Assembly: GCA_947499505.1 (NCBI GenBank)
Contig: CANMOQ010000002.1
Coordinates: forward strand, 806,001-870,000
DNA: 64,000 nt
From: an uncultured Erythrobacter sp.
Lineage (GTDB): Bacteria > Pseudomonadota > Alphaproteobacteria > Sphingomonadales > Sphingomonadaceae
Reading direction: 5' to 3'
Position 1 is the stretch's first letter. Every line of letters begins with the position of its first letter. Below the pieces are notes generated by a model that saw only the letters and a program-made list of their open reading frames with translations, was not told where the DNA came from and ran no database searches. Made by a program: the position numbers and the translations under genes. Below are positions 16,081 through 24,727 of this stretch, in pieces.

Positions 16081-18468
16081 TCAGAACGCGCGCCGGACCG
16101 ACACGCCCCATTCGCGCGGCCGCCCCACCACGGCTTCGGAAATACCGAATGCCCCTGCGCTCACCCCGTTGACCAGATAGGTTTCATCGGTGAGGTTGCG
16201 CCCGAAAACGCTGAAGGTCCAGTCGCCGTCGAAGGTTTCAAGCGCGATGCGGGCGCCAAGCAGGCTGTATCCGTCCTGCGCGATTTCCGGGCTGTTCTGC
16301 ACATCGTTGAAGATGCTGCTGCGATAGGACCAGTCGCCCTGCAGAACGAGGTCGCCCCAGTCCCCGAGCGGCGCGCGGTAGCGGGCTACGAGATTTGAGG
16401 TGAATTCCGGAGCTTTCACGAAATCGCTGTCTAGCGTGATCGTAGTCGCCGTCCCGATATCGGTGTATTCGGCATCGAGTATGCCGATGGCACCGAACAG
16501 TTCAAACCCATCGAAGGGTCGCAGCTCCATCTCTAGCTCCGCACCCAGCACTTCGGCTGCACCGGCATTGTCGACCGACACCACGAGGCTGCCATCCGGC
16601 GCTTCCACCACCGCAGTCAGCTGGATGTCGGTATAGTCGTTGTAGAATACCGACCCGTTTAGCACGAGAGCGCCGTCAAGCCACACGGTCTTCAAGCCGA
16701 ATTCGTAGGCATCGAGCTCTTCGGGATCGAAGGACGTCAGCTCGTTTGCCAGCAGCGCACGGCCATTGAAGCCGCCTGCCTTGAAGCCTTGCGAGAAGGA
16801 TACGTAGGCAAGGATGTCTTCGGTGACCTGGAAATCCAGCCCGATCTTGCCGGAGAAGTTCTCATAGGTTTCTGACCGCTCCTCATCGATCAGCAAGGCA
16901 CCCGAATTGATCCGCTGGCCGAAAGAGTCGACGGCTTTCTCGTCCCGTGTGTAGCGTCCGCCCAGCGAGAGGCTCAGGCGGTCGGTGAGATCGAAAGTGG
17001 TGTGGGCAAAGGCTGCGATGCTCTCATTGTCGACAGCCAAATCCTGGTCGAATTCGAGGTCCAGCCCCACATTGATCGGGTTGCCAGCACAGCCCGGCGC
17101 GAGGAACGGGGCGGCGCAGGTTGCGCCCGGCGGTCCGAAGGGCGCTGGCAAGCGCTCGAGCGCCCCGAACAGGCCCGACACGAGGCGAACTTCGTTGAAG
17201 TCTTCGGCATGCTCGTCGAAATAGAACAGGCCAGCGACCCATTCGAGCCGCCCGTCGAGGCTCGTGCCCAGCAGCTGGAACTCCTGGCTGAACTGGTGCT
17301 GCGAGCTGTCGTTATTGGTCTCGCGAATTGTAAGCGGCGAATTGTCGCCGTCACGCCCGAAAGCCACGTCCTGCGCGCGATAAGCCGTTATGGAGCGCAG
17401 TGAGATATCGTCGCTTAGATCCCAGTCGATCGTCGCGCTAACGCCCCAGACATCGGACTCGTTGCGGTTCGGCCCGGTAGCGTTGGTGGTGAACAGGCTG
17501 TCGGTAGACGGGTCGGTAAAGGGGGCGGTGCCGAGAAAACCGGGAACGTTGGCCGGTCCGTTGTACAGCCCGACAAGACCGGCACCCGGGTTGAAATCCC
17601 CAACCGAAGTCACCGCCGCGCTGTTTTCACGCGCGCGGCTGTAGTCGCCGCTGAGCGTGATTTCGACGGTATCACTCGGCAGGAACAGCACCGTGCCCTT
17701 TACCGAGGTGGAGTTCTCGTCGCCGAGGTCCTCGCCGGTCAGAAGCCGCGTTCCATGGCCGTCGGCATTGCGCGATACGAAGGAAAAGGACGAAAGTACG
17801 CGGTCCTCGACGATCGGCATATCGAACGTGCCGCGTACATCGATGCGGTCGAAATTGCCGACCGCGACTTCGGCAAAGCCGCCGCCGTCATTGCTTGGCC
17901 TGCGGGAAACGAGGCTGATCGCCCCGCCGATGGTATTGCGCCCGAACAGCGTGCCCTGCGGTCCGCGGAGCACTTCGGCGCGTTCGAGGCCGACAAGGTC
18001 CAGCACGCCGCCCGTCGAACGCGCGAAATACACGCCGTCGATGTAGACGCCGACGCCGGGGTCGGTGGTGATCAGGAAGTCCTGCTGGCCCACCCCGCGA
18101 ATGGTAATCTGCGAATTGCCGCCGCCGCCAGCGCCCGACGGGCTCGAGGAAATGTCCACATTCGGCGCGAAGGCCGCGATATCGGTCAGATCTGCCGCGC
18201 CGCGATTGGCCAGCTCATCGCCGGTGATCGCGGTGATGGCGATCGGGGTATCCTGCAGGTTCTCCTCACGCTTGCGCGCGGTTACGATGATGACGTTCGG
18301 ATCGGACCCTTGCGAAGCCTCGTCCTGTCCGGACCCGACGCTGTCCTGCGCGAAGGCAGGCGTGGCGGTGCTTGCTACCGCGATGGCTGCGGCACTTGCC
18401 AACCATTTGCCTGCGTGATTTCCCAAACGGCATGCGACCGCACCGGTCTTGCGCGAATTATTCCTCAT
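16081..18468 (-). CDS. TonB-dependent outer-membrane receptor
   Basis: This is a 795-residue gated outer-membrane porin. The signal peptide ends ATPAFA at residue 40. The TonB-box/plug region follows: NVIIVTARKREENLQDTPIAI, then the plug signature ERAEVLRGPQGTLFGRNTIGGAISL. A 22-strand barrel follows, ending in a C-terminal aromatic (RRAF). It belongs to the large sphingomonad family of catabolic receptors, not the siderophore type by context. It is the first gene of the MFS/dehydrogenase operon, so it probably brings in the organic substrate of that pathway. Palindromes upstream (18486-18499 and 18578-18590) suggest control by the divergent MarR regulator. Confidence 0.94.
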   Translation of the reverse strand: MRNNSRKTGAVACRLGNHAGKWLASAAAIAVASTATPAFAQDSVGSGQDEASQGSDPNVIIVTARKREENLQDTPIAITAITGDELANRGAADLTDIAAFAPNVDISSSPSGAGGGGNSQITIRGVGQQDFLITTDPGVGVYIDGVYFARSTGGVLDLVGLERAEVLRGPQGTLFGRNTIGGAISLVSRRPSNDGGGFAEVAVGNFDRIDVRGTFDMPIVEDRVLSSFSFVSRNADGHGTRLLTGEDLGDENSTSVKGTVLFLPSDTVEITLSGDYSRARENSAAVTSVGDFNPGAGLVGLYNGPANVPGFLGTAPFTDPSTDSLFTTNATGPNRNESDVWGVSATIDWDLSDDISLRSITAYRAQDVAFGRDGDNSPLTIRETNNDSSQHQFSQEFQLLGTSLDGRLEWVAGLFYFDEHAEDFNEVRLVSGLFGALERLPAPFGPPGATCAAPFLAPGCAGNPINVGLDLEFDQDLAVDNESIAAFAHTTFDLTDRLSLSLGGRYTRDEKAVDSFGQRINSGALLIDEERSETYENFSGKIGLDFQVTEDILAYVSFSQGFKAGGFNGRALLANELTSFDPEELDAYEFGLKTVWLDGALVLNGSVFYNDYTDIQLTAVVEAPDGSLVVSVDNAGAAEVLGAELEMELRPFDGFELFGAIGILDAEYTDIGTATTITLDSDFVKAPEFTSNLVARYRAPLGDWGDLVLQGDWSYRSSIFNDVQNSPEIAQDGYSLLGARIALETFDGDWTFSVFGRNLTDETYLVNGVSAGAFGISEAVVGRPREWGVSVRRAF

Positions 18469-18485
18469 CTCACTCTCCCCGAATC

Positions 18486-18499
18486 GTAACGTTCGTTAC
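18486..18499. promoter_or_regulatory. Perfect palindrome upstream of the TonB receptor
   Basis: GTAACG (18486-18491), TT, CGTTAC (18494-18499) forms a perfect 14-bp palindrome, 18 bp upstream of the receptor ATG. Its position suits a repressor operator overlapping the promoter or leader of the receptor operon. Confidence 0.55.
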
Positions 18500-18577
18500 A
18501 ACTAAGAGGGCCTAATCGACGCAATATGTCAAGTATACTGGATGTTTTCCGTCAGTTTGCTTGCGCATTTATGTAAC

Positions 18578-18590
18578 TACCGATACGGTA
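18578..18590. promoter_or_regulatory. Second palindrome, nearer the MarR gene
   Basis: TACCG-ATA-CGGTA is a perfect inverted repeat about 40 bp upstream of the MarR ATG. Its sequence differs from the palindrome at 18486, so it may be an autoregulatory MarR site or bind another factor. Confidence 0.5.
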
Positions 18591-18628
18591 TTTAGCGATA
18601 GATCCGCGATGTGTTGAGACGATTGGCG

Positions 18629-19114
18629 ATGAATCAGGTGACGAAAAGCTCTAGTGACAAAACCGGCATTCGACCCACCGAGGTCGATTTCGATCTCTCC
18701 AACTCGCTTGCATTCCGCATGGTGAAGCTCGTCAACGTCCTGACCCGCGAATTCCAGCGAGAATTCGAGGCCGACCTCGATCTCGGCCTGCCGGAATGGC
18801 GAGTGATTGCCGCGTTGCATCGCAAGCCGGGTCTTGCTGCCGCGGATATCGCGCGGTTGACAGGGCAAAACCCGATGATCATTAGCCGCGCTGTCAAACG
18901 CCTGCTTTCAATGGGCCGCATCGAAAGGCGAGCCATGCGCGGCGACGGAAGGCGGTTCCAACTTTTCCTGACAGCTGCAGGCGCTGAGGTGTTCAAACAT
19001 ATCTCGCCGCTAGCAATCAGGTGGGAAAAGGCATTAGTGGACGAGATGCTGCCGCAGGACATCATCTCGATCAGCAACCTCATCGATGGGGCAATCGAAC
19101 GGTTCGACAGTTGA
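18629..19114 (+). CDS. MarR-family transcriptional regulator
   Basis: The protein is 161 residues from ATG 18629 (a GTG at 18611 is an alternative; neither has a strong ribosome site). It has the winged-helix MarR layout: GLPEWRVIAALHRKPGLAAADIARLTGQNPMIISRAVKRLLSMG contains the helix-turn-helix, followed by the wing ERRAMRGDGRRFQLFLT. It is divergent from the TonB receptor/MFS/2-oxoacid dehydrogenase operon with two palindromes in between, so it probably represses that operon until an aromatic or acidic ligand binds. Ligand unknown. Confidence 0.9.
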   Translation: MNQVTKSSSDKTGIRPTEVDFDLSNSLAFRMVKLVNVLTREFQREFEADLDLGLPEWRVIAALHRKPGLAAADIARLTGQNPMIISRAVKRLLSMGRIERRAMRGDGRRFQLFLTAAGAEVFKHISPLAIRWEKALVDEMLPQDIISISNLIDGAIERFDS

Positions 19115-19213
19115 CGGAAAAGGTCTTCCAACAAAAGAGACACGGCCAGCGTGGCACATCTGATAAATGATTGTCTCCTCTGTGTCAGAGTAGCTTCTGT
19201 TAATGGGCCGTGA

Positions 19214-19226
19214 GCGGACTGTCCGC
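19214..19226. repeat. Palindrome GCGGAC-T-GTCCGC
   Basis: A perfect 13-bp palindrome lies in the otherwise empty interval 19115-19410. It shares the GTCCGC core with the 11065-11126 element. A further GCGGAC occurs near 19314, so a larger degenerate element may be present. Confidence 0.45.
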
Positions 19227-19410
19227 TTCTCGGTTCGGGCCGCACAAAAGCGGTCGGTCCGCAATCGACCCAATTGCGGCGATAAACAGGGAAGCACATT
19301 TATCGCCAAATGCGGACGCAGTTTGCGCTGGTTCGGTATGTCGTAGTCTGGGAGTGAAAGCGGACCAGCTGATTTTTTTTGATTCTAGTGTGGCAGTCGT
19401 GAAGCTCTGG

Positions 19411-19959
19411 TCATGCAATAAGCCGCGAGCAGCCGATCATTTGATCAGTCATCTCATCTACCGTGCTACTCGCCCCGCCAGCGAGCCAACTTCGGAGCAT
19501 AGCAATTTGCGCTGCCGCCACACCTGTCGCCTTGATTGATGGCGCGATATCATCGCCGCTAATTCGTTCAACATGAGGCTGAATCAAAGTCGCCAATTGA
19601 CGCTGTATAATCGGAGCTGCGGCAGAATTGAGGATCGTTCTTCCCCTAGATCGGCTGTCCCAAAGATGGCTGACTATGCCTCTAATGTATGGCCGCGCTG
19701 CTCGGCCTGACGCGGCGGTCGAAAGCGCAATTAGGACCGGTTCCATCGCAGTTTGCAGCACATCATCTTTGCTTCTGAAATGTTCGTAGAATGTAGCTCT
19801 GCCGATCCCCGCAGCGGCGACTATTTCAGCGATCCGGATCGAATCGTATCTGCATTCTAGGGCGAGTCCATTGAACGCCCTTATGATCGCCGCGCGAGTT
19901 CGCAAGGCACGCTTGCCTGCAGTTGGAGATGGGTCGGACACGTTCGCGATATACCGCAT
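19411..19959 (-). CDS. TetR-family transcriptional regulator
   Basis: I chose the ATG at 19959 (MRYIANVSD), which gives 182 residues and the usual short lead before the DNA-binding domain; the frame is open to a TTG at 20055. The HTH covers about 20-68, with the recognition helix in GIGRATFYEHFRSKDDVL. The C-terminal part resembles the TetR_C_33-like domain with a conserved WLAGG segment near the end. It is divergent from the small VOC-protein gene at 20111 and may regulate it. No operator palindrome is evident to me in the gap. Confidence 0.85.
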   Translation of the reverse strand: MRYIANVSDPSPTAGKRALRTRAAIIRAFNGLALECRYDSIRIAEIVAAAGIGRATFYEHFRSKDDVLQTAMEPVLIALSTAASGRAARPYIRGIVSHLWDSRSRGRTILNSAAAPIIQRQLATLIQPHVERISGDDIAPSIKATGVAAAQIAMLRSWLAGGASSTVDEMTDQMIGCSRLIA

Positions 19960-20110
19960 CGTCGCGACATTTGCGATGTTGCTGTAGCATCCGTTTTCGG
20001 ACAATTGGTTGTGATTGTCCGGCGCTGGGCCTTCGATTGAGAATTGCTCTGGCAACTGGGATTAATGTGGGCCAACTCGTGCGAGCGAGACAATAATTGA
20101 GGGCATAGCC

Positions 20111-20461
20111 ATGGATCACCAAACGGTAGCGATCATACCCAGCAGCAAACTCGATGATAGCGAGGCTTTCTACAATCGGCTCGGCTTCGAAGTTATCAGC
20201 GACTACGGCCATTATCGCATTCTTGCCGACGGAAAGGGTTGGCATCTACACCTGACCCATGCACCAGGATGGCCCAAAAACATCGAGGAAAATCCCTTTG
20301 GCCTTTACCTATATGTCGACGATGTCGATGCGGTGGCCAAGCGTGTGAGCGAACTCATAATCGAGGAAGGTGCCCCGCACACGAAGCCATGGGGAACCTA
20401 CGAGTTTTCGGTTAGCGATCCGAGCGGTTTGCTCGTCCGTGTCGGTCGAACCATCGATTAG
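20111..20461 (+). CDS. VOC-family (glyoxalase/bleomycin-resistance fold) protein
   Basis: The protein is 116 residues with one VOC module pair: SKLDDSEAFYNRLGFEVISDYGHYRIL forms the first beta-alpha-beta-beta-beta unit, and FGLYLYVDDVDAVAKRVSE with SVSDPSGLLVRVGR the second. The last segment normally supplies a metal-binding Glu (as in D-P-x-G-x-x-x-E), but here the position is Val/Arg. A non-enzymatic binding role, as in bleomycin-resistance proteins, is therefore as likely as catalysis. The gene follows a divergent TetR regulator. Confidence 0.85.
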   Translation: MDHQTVAIIPSSKLDDSEAFYNRLGFEVISDYGHYRILADGKGWHLHLTHAPGWPKNIEENPFGLYLYVDDVDAVAKRVSELIIEEGAPHTKPWGTYEFSVSDPSGLLVRVGRTID

Positions 20462-20774
20462 TAGAAATTTGCTGTCACCTTCATGCAGAACCCGCGATGT
20501 ACTTAGCGTCCGTAGTTGGGTCGTGAACGGACATAAGGCCTTCGGCTGGAAAGCGTACGCTATCTCCGTCTTCATTTCCAAAAGCAGACAGTCGCGAAAC
20601 CATCCAAAAAGCGACAATTAGGCTTGACCTAAACTGGGCCGAGAGCTGCCTTCAGCTAACGACCTCAATAGTGGACGTTCACGGCTCCTACGGTTGAGCC
20701 CTATTTCGGTGCAACTCAGCTGGTCTATAGATTCTTCAGCAGCATTGATACGTAAGTCGGTGAGGAGAATACCA
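20462..20774. other. Gene-free interval with a short hairpin
   Basis: I see no gene here. An inverted pair GTCCGT (20508-20513) and ACGGAC (20527-20532) again uses the GTCCG core of the intergenic repeat. The start of the next gene is set by GAGGAG at 20762-20767. Confidence 0.4.
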
Positions 20775-21119
20775 ATGCCTCTAAAAAAGATATTCGGTCA
20801 GCTGAACTGCACCGATATGGAGCGAAGCACTGCTTGGTTCGCAAAGCTATTCGACCGTTCGCCGGATGAAGCCCCGATGGATGGATTGAAAGAATGGCAT
20901 CATGGAGAAAGCGCTGGTTTTCAACTCTTCCTAAATGAGGCCGACGCGGGACATGGATGTCTTACGCTCATCGTTAGCGACATCGAGGCCGAGCTGACGC
21001 GCTTGGCCGACTCTGGAATAAGCGTCGGCGAGACAATGGCTGGAGACACGATAACAATATCTCAGATAACCGATCCTGATGGGAACACGGTGGTCCTAGC
21101 TCAGCCGAACACCGCATAA
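20775..21119 (+). CDS. VOC-family protein (glyoxalase-like)
   Basis: The protein is 114 residues. The ATG at 20775 is supported by GAGGAG 8 bases upstream. VOC fold: IFGQLNCTDMERSTAWFAKLFDR and then CLTLIVSDIEAELTRLADSGISVGE with ITDPDGNTVVLAQPN. The usual terminal metal-binding Glu of D-P-D-G-N-x-x-x-E is replaced (TVVLAQ), so a binding rather than catalytic role is possible. It stands alone between intervals without genes. It is one of five VOC-type genes in this window. Confidence 0.85.
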   Translation: MPLKKIFGQLNCTDMERSTAWFAKLFDRSPDEAPMDGLKEWHHGESAGFQLFLNEADAGHGCLTLIVSDIEAELTRLADSGISVGETMAGDTITISQITDPDGNTVVLAQPNTA

Positions 21120-21367
21120 TCCCCGGAACAGACAGTCTGCTCCCCACCTCAGAAACGGACCTTCGTGTGACGACCCAAACGCTGACAGACGGTTCGATGT
21201 TCTGCGGACCCAGGAGCGGACTTTTGGCTAGATCTGAATGCATGTCTGACGGTGATTGATCCCGGCGCGGTGTGCACTTGTAGCCGGTCGACGCACTCTT
21301 CATCATATCCTAACCTAGTTGCCTGAAATCCGGCACGTTCATGCCCTTTAGAGGTAAGCGATTCAAG

Positions 21368-22450
21368 ATGATCAGCACACTTGACCTCTGCACCGTCTTT
21401 GACCTCAATAAGGCCGAAAAAGATCTCCGCTTTGGGCGTGAGCCCAGCATCCAGTTCGATAAACCCGTCGGAGACACGCTTCTGGTCGTTGATCCGAGCC
21501 AAGCTGATTTCGAGAAATGGCGGCAGGTGCCAAGCGGACCCTATCTCGAACACTTGGATGCGCTGTGCGCCAAATGGGGCCACAAGCTGAAGGTTCGTTT
21601 TTACGGTCACTATGGCCAAGTCTTTGATGGAGCAGTGCTTAAACGCCTGCCGAACATTGGTTCTCTCTCAGTTGATTGCCTTCAGGAGGCGATCAACCTC
21701 GAAGCGATTGCCGAGCTTGAGCATCTTCGGAAACTGCATTTGGGTGTGTTTGAGCTCGAAGATAAATCCATTCTCAGTACGCTTCCTCTGAAGCAACTTC
21801 GCGAACTGATGCTTTCGCAGACCAACACCAGAGCGCTTGATCTCGCCCCGCTAGCCGAGGCCGCGAATCTCGAGAGGCTTTACCTTGAAGGTCACAGCAA
21901 GGGGATTGCAGCTCTGGCGGAGCTCAAAGGCTTGGAGTCCTTCACATTCAACCCCAAAAAGGGGAGCGATCTCAGCTTCATCAATGGGATGCGCGGTCTT
22001 CGTGCACTGAAGTTCAATCTTGGCGGAACTGAGACGATTGAGGCGATTGCGCTTCCCGAGTTGCAGGACATGGCCTTCACACGAACGCGCGGCCTCAGCG
22101 AACTAGGTGATATGCAACGCTTCCCCAAGCTGCGCCGATTTATGATGCAAGATCAGCCGCATGTTGAAAGTGCGCGCTTTGGTGCAGAGAACACCGATCT
22201 CGAGCATCTTTGGTTCGACAATTGTAAGAAGCTGTCCACGCTTTATGGTGTCGAGGAATGCCCCAAGCTCGAAAGCCTGCGGTGGCTTTTTACAGAAAAA
22301 GCCCCCGCATCGCTCGCACTGCCAAGAAGCGTCACGCACCTCTTTATGTTGTCGGGCAAACGCGGGGAAGAAGCCGCAGAAAAGGCAGTCATAGAAAAGC
22401 TTGGCTACACAGCAGCACTTCATCGCGAAGCGATGTTCTCGTACAAATAG
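21368..22450 (+). CDS. Leucine-rich-repeat-like protein of unknown function
   Basis: The protein is about 360 residues from ATG 21368 (the frame is open from 21341). It has irregular leucine-rich repeats of about 22-24 residues: LKRLPNIGSLSVDCLQEAINL, IAELEHLRKLHLGVFEL, LPLKQLRELMLSQTN, AEAANLERLYLEGHSKG, IAALAELKGLESFTFNP, and more to about residue 320. There is no signal peptide or TM segment, so it is predicted cytoplasmic. LRR scaffolds bind proteins; no partner is evident. It stands alone, and no toxin or secretion gene adjoins it. Isolated LRR genes of this kind in alphaproteobacteria are mostly uncharacterised. Confidence 0.8.
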   Translation: MISTLDLCTVFDLNKAEKDLRFGREPSIQFDKPVGDTLLVVDPSQADFEKWRQVPSGPYLEHLDALCAKWGHKLKVRFYGHYGQVFDGAVLKRLPNIGSLSVDCLQEAINLEAIAELEHLRKLHLGVFELEDKSILSTLPLKQLRELMLSQTNTRALDLAPLAEAANLERLYLEGHSKGIAALAELKGLESFTFNPKKGSDLSFINGMRGLRALKFNLGGTETIEAIALPELQDMAFTRTRGLSELGDMQRFPKLRRFMMQDQPHVESARFGAENTDLEHLWFDNCKKLSTLYGVEECPKLESLRWLFTEKAPASLALPRSVTHLFMLSGKRGEEAAEKAVIEKLGYTAALHREAMFSYK

Positions 22451-22621
22451 GTTGATCCACTTCCGCTACCTTGGCCCTTGCCCCAGAAACAAGACTTTCC
22501 GCTTCCACCCCCAAATTTGGACGATCAGTGATAGCTGGAATGGGCCGAATACGGGATGTCGGATCCCGGCTGATGGAGTCTAAAATGCTGCCATTCAACA
22601 ATCGACCCAAGAACAGCTGAA

Positions 22622-23566
22622 TCACTTGATCGCGATCGGATTAATCCACGAAGATGAGGCTCCGACGATAGGAAGCGGGGTCGCGACAAACAGGAACTCG
22701 GACCAGCCTTTCTCCGCCAAGCGCTCACTTGCGATATTCTCCAGGATGTAGACGCCGTGCTGCGCGAGCAGGATCTGATGGACTGGAAACAGCACGCCTT
22801 CGCGCTCATGCGGCATCGCTTCCATTGAACCGGAATCGCCGCCTACCGCAATGACCCCACGCGCCGCCAGCCATTGCGCAGCTTCGATACCAGGCCCTGG
22901 TTGCCCGGAGAGAAACTCGGAGACCTTGCCCTCGTCCAGCAGCGTGCGATGCCCGGTGTGGAAGATGACAACATCGCCCTGTTTGACTTGATCGATATTC
23001 TGGCGCGCCAAGGCTGCCTCTATGTCGTCCGGAGTGATCACATAGCCGATCTCAAGACGCTCCACGCCCTTCAACGCCGCAACGTCGAGCAGGATGCCGC
23101 GGGTCACAATCGGCCCGGCATTCTCGATTCCCAACTCGGAGAGCCCGGCGACCCTCTGGATATCCTCGCCGTCTCGCCCGCCGTGGAAATGCCCGTTTAC
23201 CCCCATATGAGCGAGACCATCGATCTGCGTGCCGGTATTGATTGGCGCAATAACGACGTCCTCGTTGTTCGAATGGCCCGTGCCTTCGTTCTGCGCGACG
23301 ACCAGATCGAAGCGCCGCCAGCCATATGCGGGGGTCTTTCTCTCTAGCGGGATGGCTAGACTAACGACTTCGCCCGTCTCGACCAGTTCAAGCGCGGCAC
23401 GAACGGTCTCGGGAGTTTGAAGGTTAAGCGCTCCACGCTCGTCGTCCTCGCCATAAGTGGAAGCGAGCGTTTCAAGATCAACGACCCAGCGCGGATCGGT
23501 GTCTTGAGCCGACACAGCGGCGGTCAATGCGAGGGCAGAGGCGCCGAGGATAGGAAAGAGTTTCAT
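22622..23566 (-). CDS. Exported cyclase-family hydrolase (kynurenine-formamidase-like fold)
   Basis: The protein is 314 residues with a Sec signal peptide ending AAVSA near residue 20. The cyclase-family metal-binding motif, normally HxGTHxDxxxH, appears as INTGTQIDGLAH (109-120): the final His120 and Asp116 are kept, but the first His is Asn and the second is Gln. A later FHTGHRTLL and GVIAVGGDSGSME match the conserved body of the fold. A metal-dependent hydrolase of lactams, amides or lactones is likely, with an altered metal site. It overlaps the upstream VOC gene by 4 bp, in a four-gene operon divergent from LysR. Confidence 0.85.
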   Translation of the reverse strand: MKLFPILGASALALTAAVSAQDTDPRWVVDLETLASTYGEDDERGALNLQTPETVRAALELVETGEVVSLAIPLERKTPAYGWRRFDLVVAQNEGTGHSNNEDVVIAPINTGTQIDGLAHMGVNGHFHGGRDGEDIQRVAGLSELGIENAGPIVTRGILLDVAALKGVERLEIGYVITPDDIEAALARQNIDQVKQGDVVIFHTGHRTLLDEGKVSEFLSGQPGPGIEAAQWLAARGVIAVGGDSGSMEAMPHEREGVLFPVHQILLAQHGVYILENIASERLAEKGWSEFLFVATPLPIVGASSSWINPIAIK

Positions 23567-24105
23567 TGATCATTCTCCTTTGAGTTTGTTTCGGGAAGCG
23601 GTGCGTAGAGTTCGACAAAGCGACCGCTAGGTTCGCGAATGAGGACGATTTCAACGCCATAGTCTGCCCGGGTGACGCGGTACTCGGGCGTCACTCCGAA
23701 ACGTGCCATATGGGTCAGCACGGGCTCGAGATCGGCGACGAGGAAGCCGACATGTTTGTAGCCGGCGCTTTGGTAGTCGGCAGAGATGTCGTCAGGTCCG
23801 CCGTTATCAGATGGGGCTCCGCCGCCGACGAGTTCGATATGGAACCCGCCCGATATGTGGAGGAAGACAATCTCGATGTTAGAATCGAGATTAGGTACCC
23901 TTGACCGGCGCACTTCGCGCGCACCGAACACACCCTTCCACCACTGCACCGAAGCTTCCAGATCGGCGACGCGTAGCGCGACATGGTTACCGCGAAACAT
24001 CAGGGCGGTGGCGCCTTCAGGTGGGGTTGCCGGGGGCTGTGCAGCCCCCAGCGATTCCAGCGAAAGTGCGAGCAAGGTGGCAAGGGCGAATGCGGGGAGC
24101 TTCAT
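23563..24105 (-). CDS. Exported VOC-family protein
   Basis: The protein is 180 residues with a signal peptide (LATLLALSLESLGAA, cleaved near residue 22). VOC fold: NHVALRVADLEASVQWWKGVFGAREV supplies the first His, and GYKHVGFLVADLEPVLTHMARFGV with REPSGRFVELYAPLP supplies the second half, including the conserved metal-ligand Glu of the R-F-V-E motif. Metal ligands therefore look intact, so an epimerase, dioxygenase or glyoxalase activity in the periplasm is plausible. It lies between the cyclase and SnoaL genes of the operon, overlapping the former. Confidence 0.87.
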   Translation of the reverse strand: MKLPAFALATLLALSLESLGAAQPPATPPEGATALMFRGNHVALRVADLEASVQWWKGVFGAREVRRSRVPNLDSNIEIVFLHISGGFHIELVGGGAPSDNGGPDDISADYQSAGYKHVGFLVADLEPVLTHMARFGVTPEYRVTRADYGVEIVLIREPSGRFVELYAPLPETNSKENDQ

Positions 24106-24114
24106 TTCCGCCTC

Positions 24115-24684
24115 CTACTCGCTCAGCCCGGCGGCCTTTTCAAAGACGTACCAATTGCCTTCGTTCCAGGTGATGTGCTGGACCATCTTGCGGATCTTCC
24201 AGCCATCCTGAGTGCGCACAAGCCAGTTGTCGTAATAGCCGACCATCGTTTGTACCGATCCGCCGCGGGCATTGGGCAAGTGATGCGAGGCGTTAAGCAG
24301 CGAACGCACATAAGCCTCATCGCCCTCGATCCGGATGATCAGCGGCATCGCGATATGCTGGGTGCCTTCGAGATTGGCGAAGAACGGTTTGACCCCTTCG
24401 ACCCAATCATCGGCCTGCATCGTCACCAGTCCGTCGCCAATCGACGCGGTGAAATCCATCTCTATCTCATCGGTGAAGACCGAGCGGTGCAGATTCCAGT
24501 CCTGCATATCAAAGGCGAGGCCGTAATTGACGATCAACTGGCCGATCTCCTCGCGGTCCTGCAGAAGCTGGACGCGCTCCTCGAGGCTCGCTTGCGAAGG
24601 GGGGGTGAGCGTTGACTGAGCCAGGGCGGGCGAAGCCGCAGCCAGCGCGGAGCCGACTGCGATGGCGGTAAGTGTGTTCTTCAT
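24115..24684 (-). CDS. Exported SnoaL-like protein
   Basis: The protein is 189 residues. The signal peptide MKNTLTAIAVGSALAAASP is cleaved after ALA near residue 22. A SnoaL_4/NTF2-like domain follows: LQDREEIGQLIVNYGLAFDMQDWNLHRSVF, EGTQHIAMPLI, and GYYDNWLVRTQDGWKIRKM. Dehydratase, isomerase or ring-closing activity is typical of the fold, but no reaction can be assigned. Ten bases separate it from the VOC gene downstream. With cyclase and VOC it makes a set of three exported enzymes. Confidence 0.85.
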   Translation of the reverse strand: MKNTLTAIAVGSALAAASPALAQSTLTPPSQASLEERVQLLQDREEIGQLIVNYGLAFDMQDWNLHRSVFTDEIEMDFTASIGDGLVTMQADDWVEGVKPFFANLEGTQHIAMPLIIRIEGDEAYVRSLLNASHHLPNARGGSVQTMVGYYDNWLVRTQDGWKIRKMVQHITWNEGNWYVFEKAAGLSE

Positions 24685-24727
24685 TGTGGTTCTCCGTGGG
24701 ATTGAATCTTGGCTTTGAGCGAGCCGA

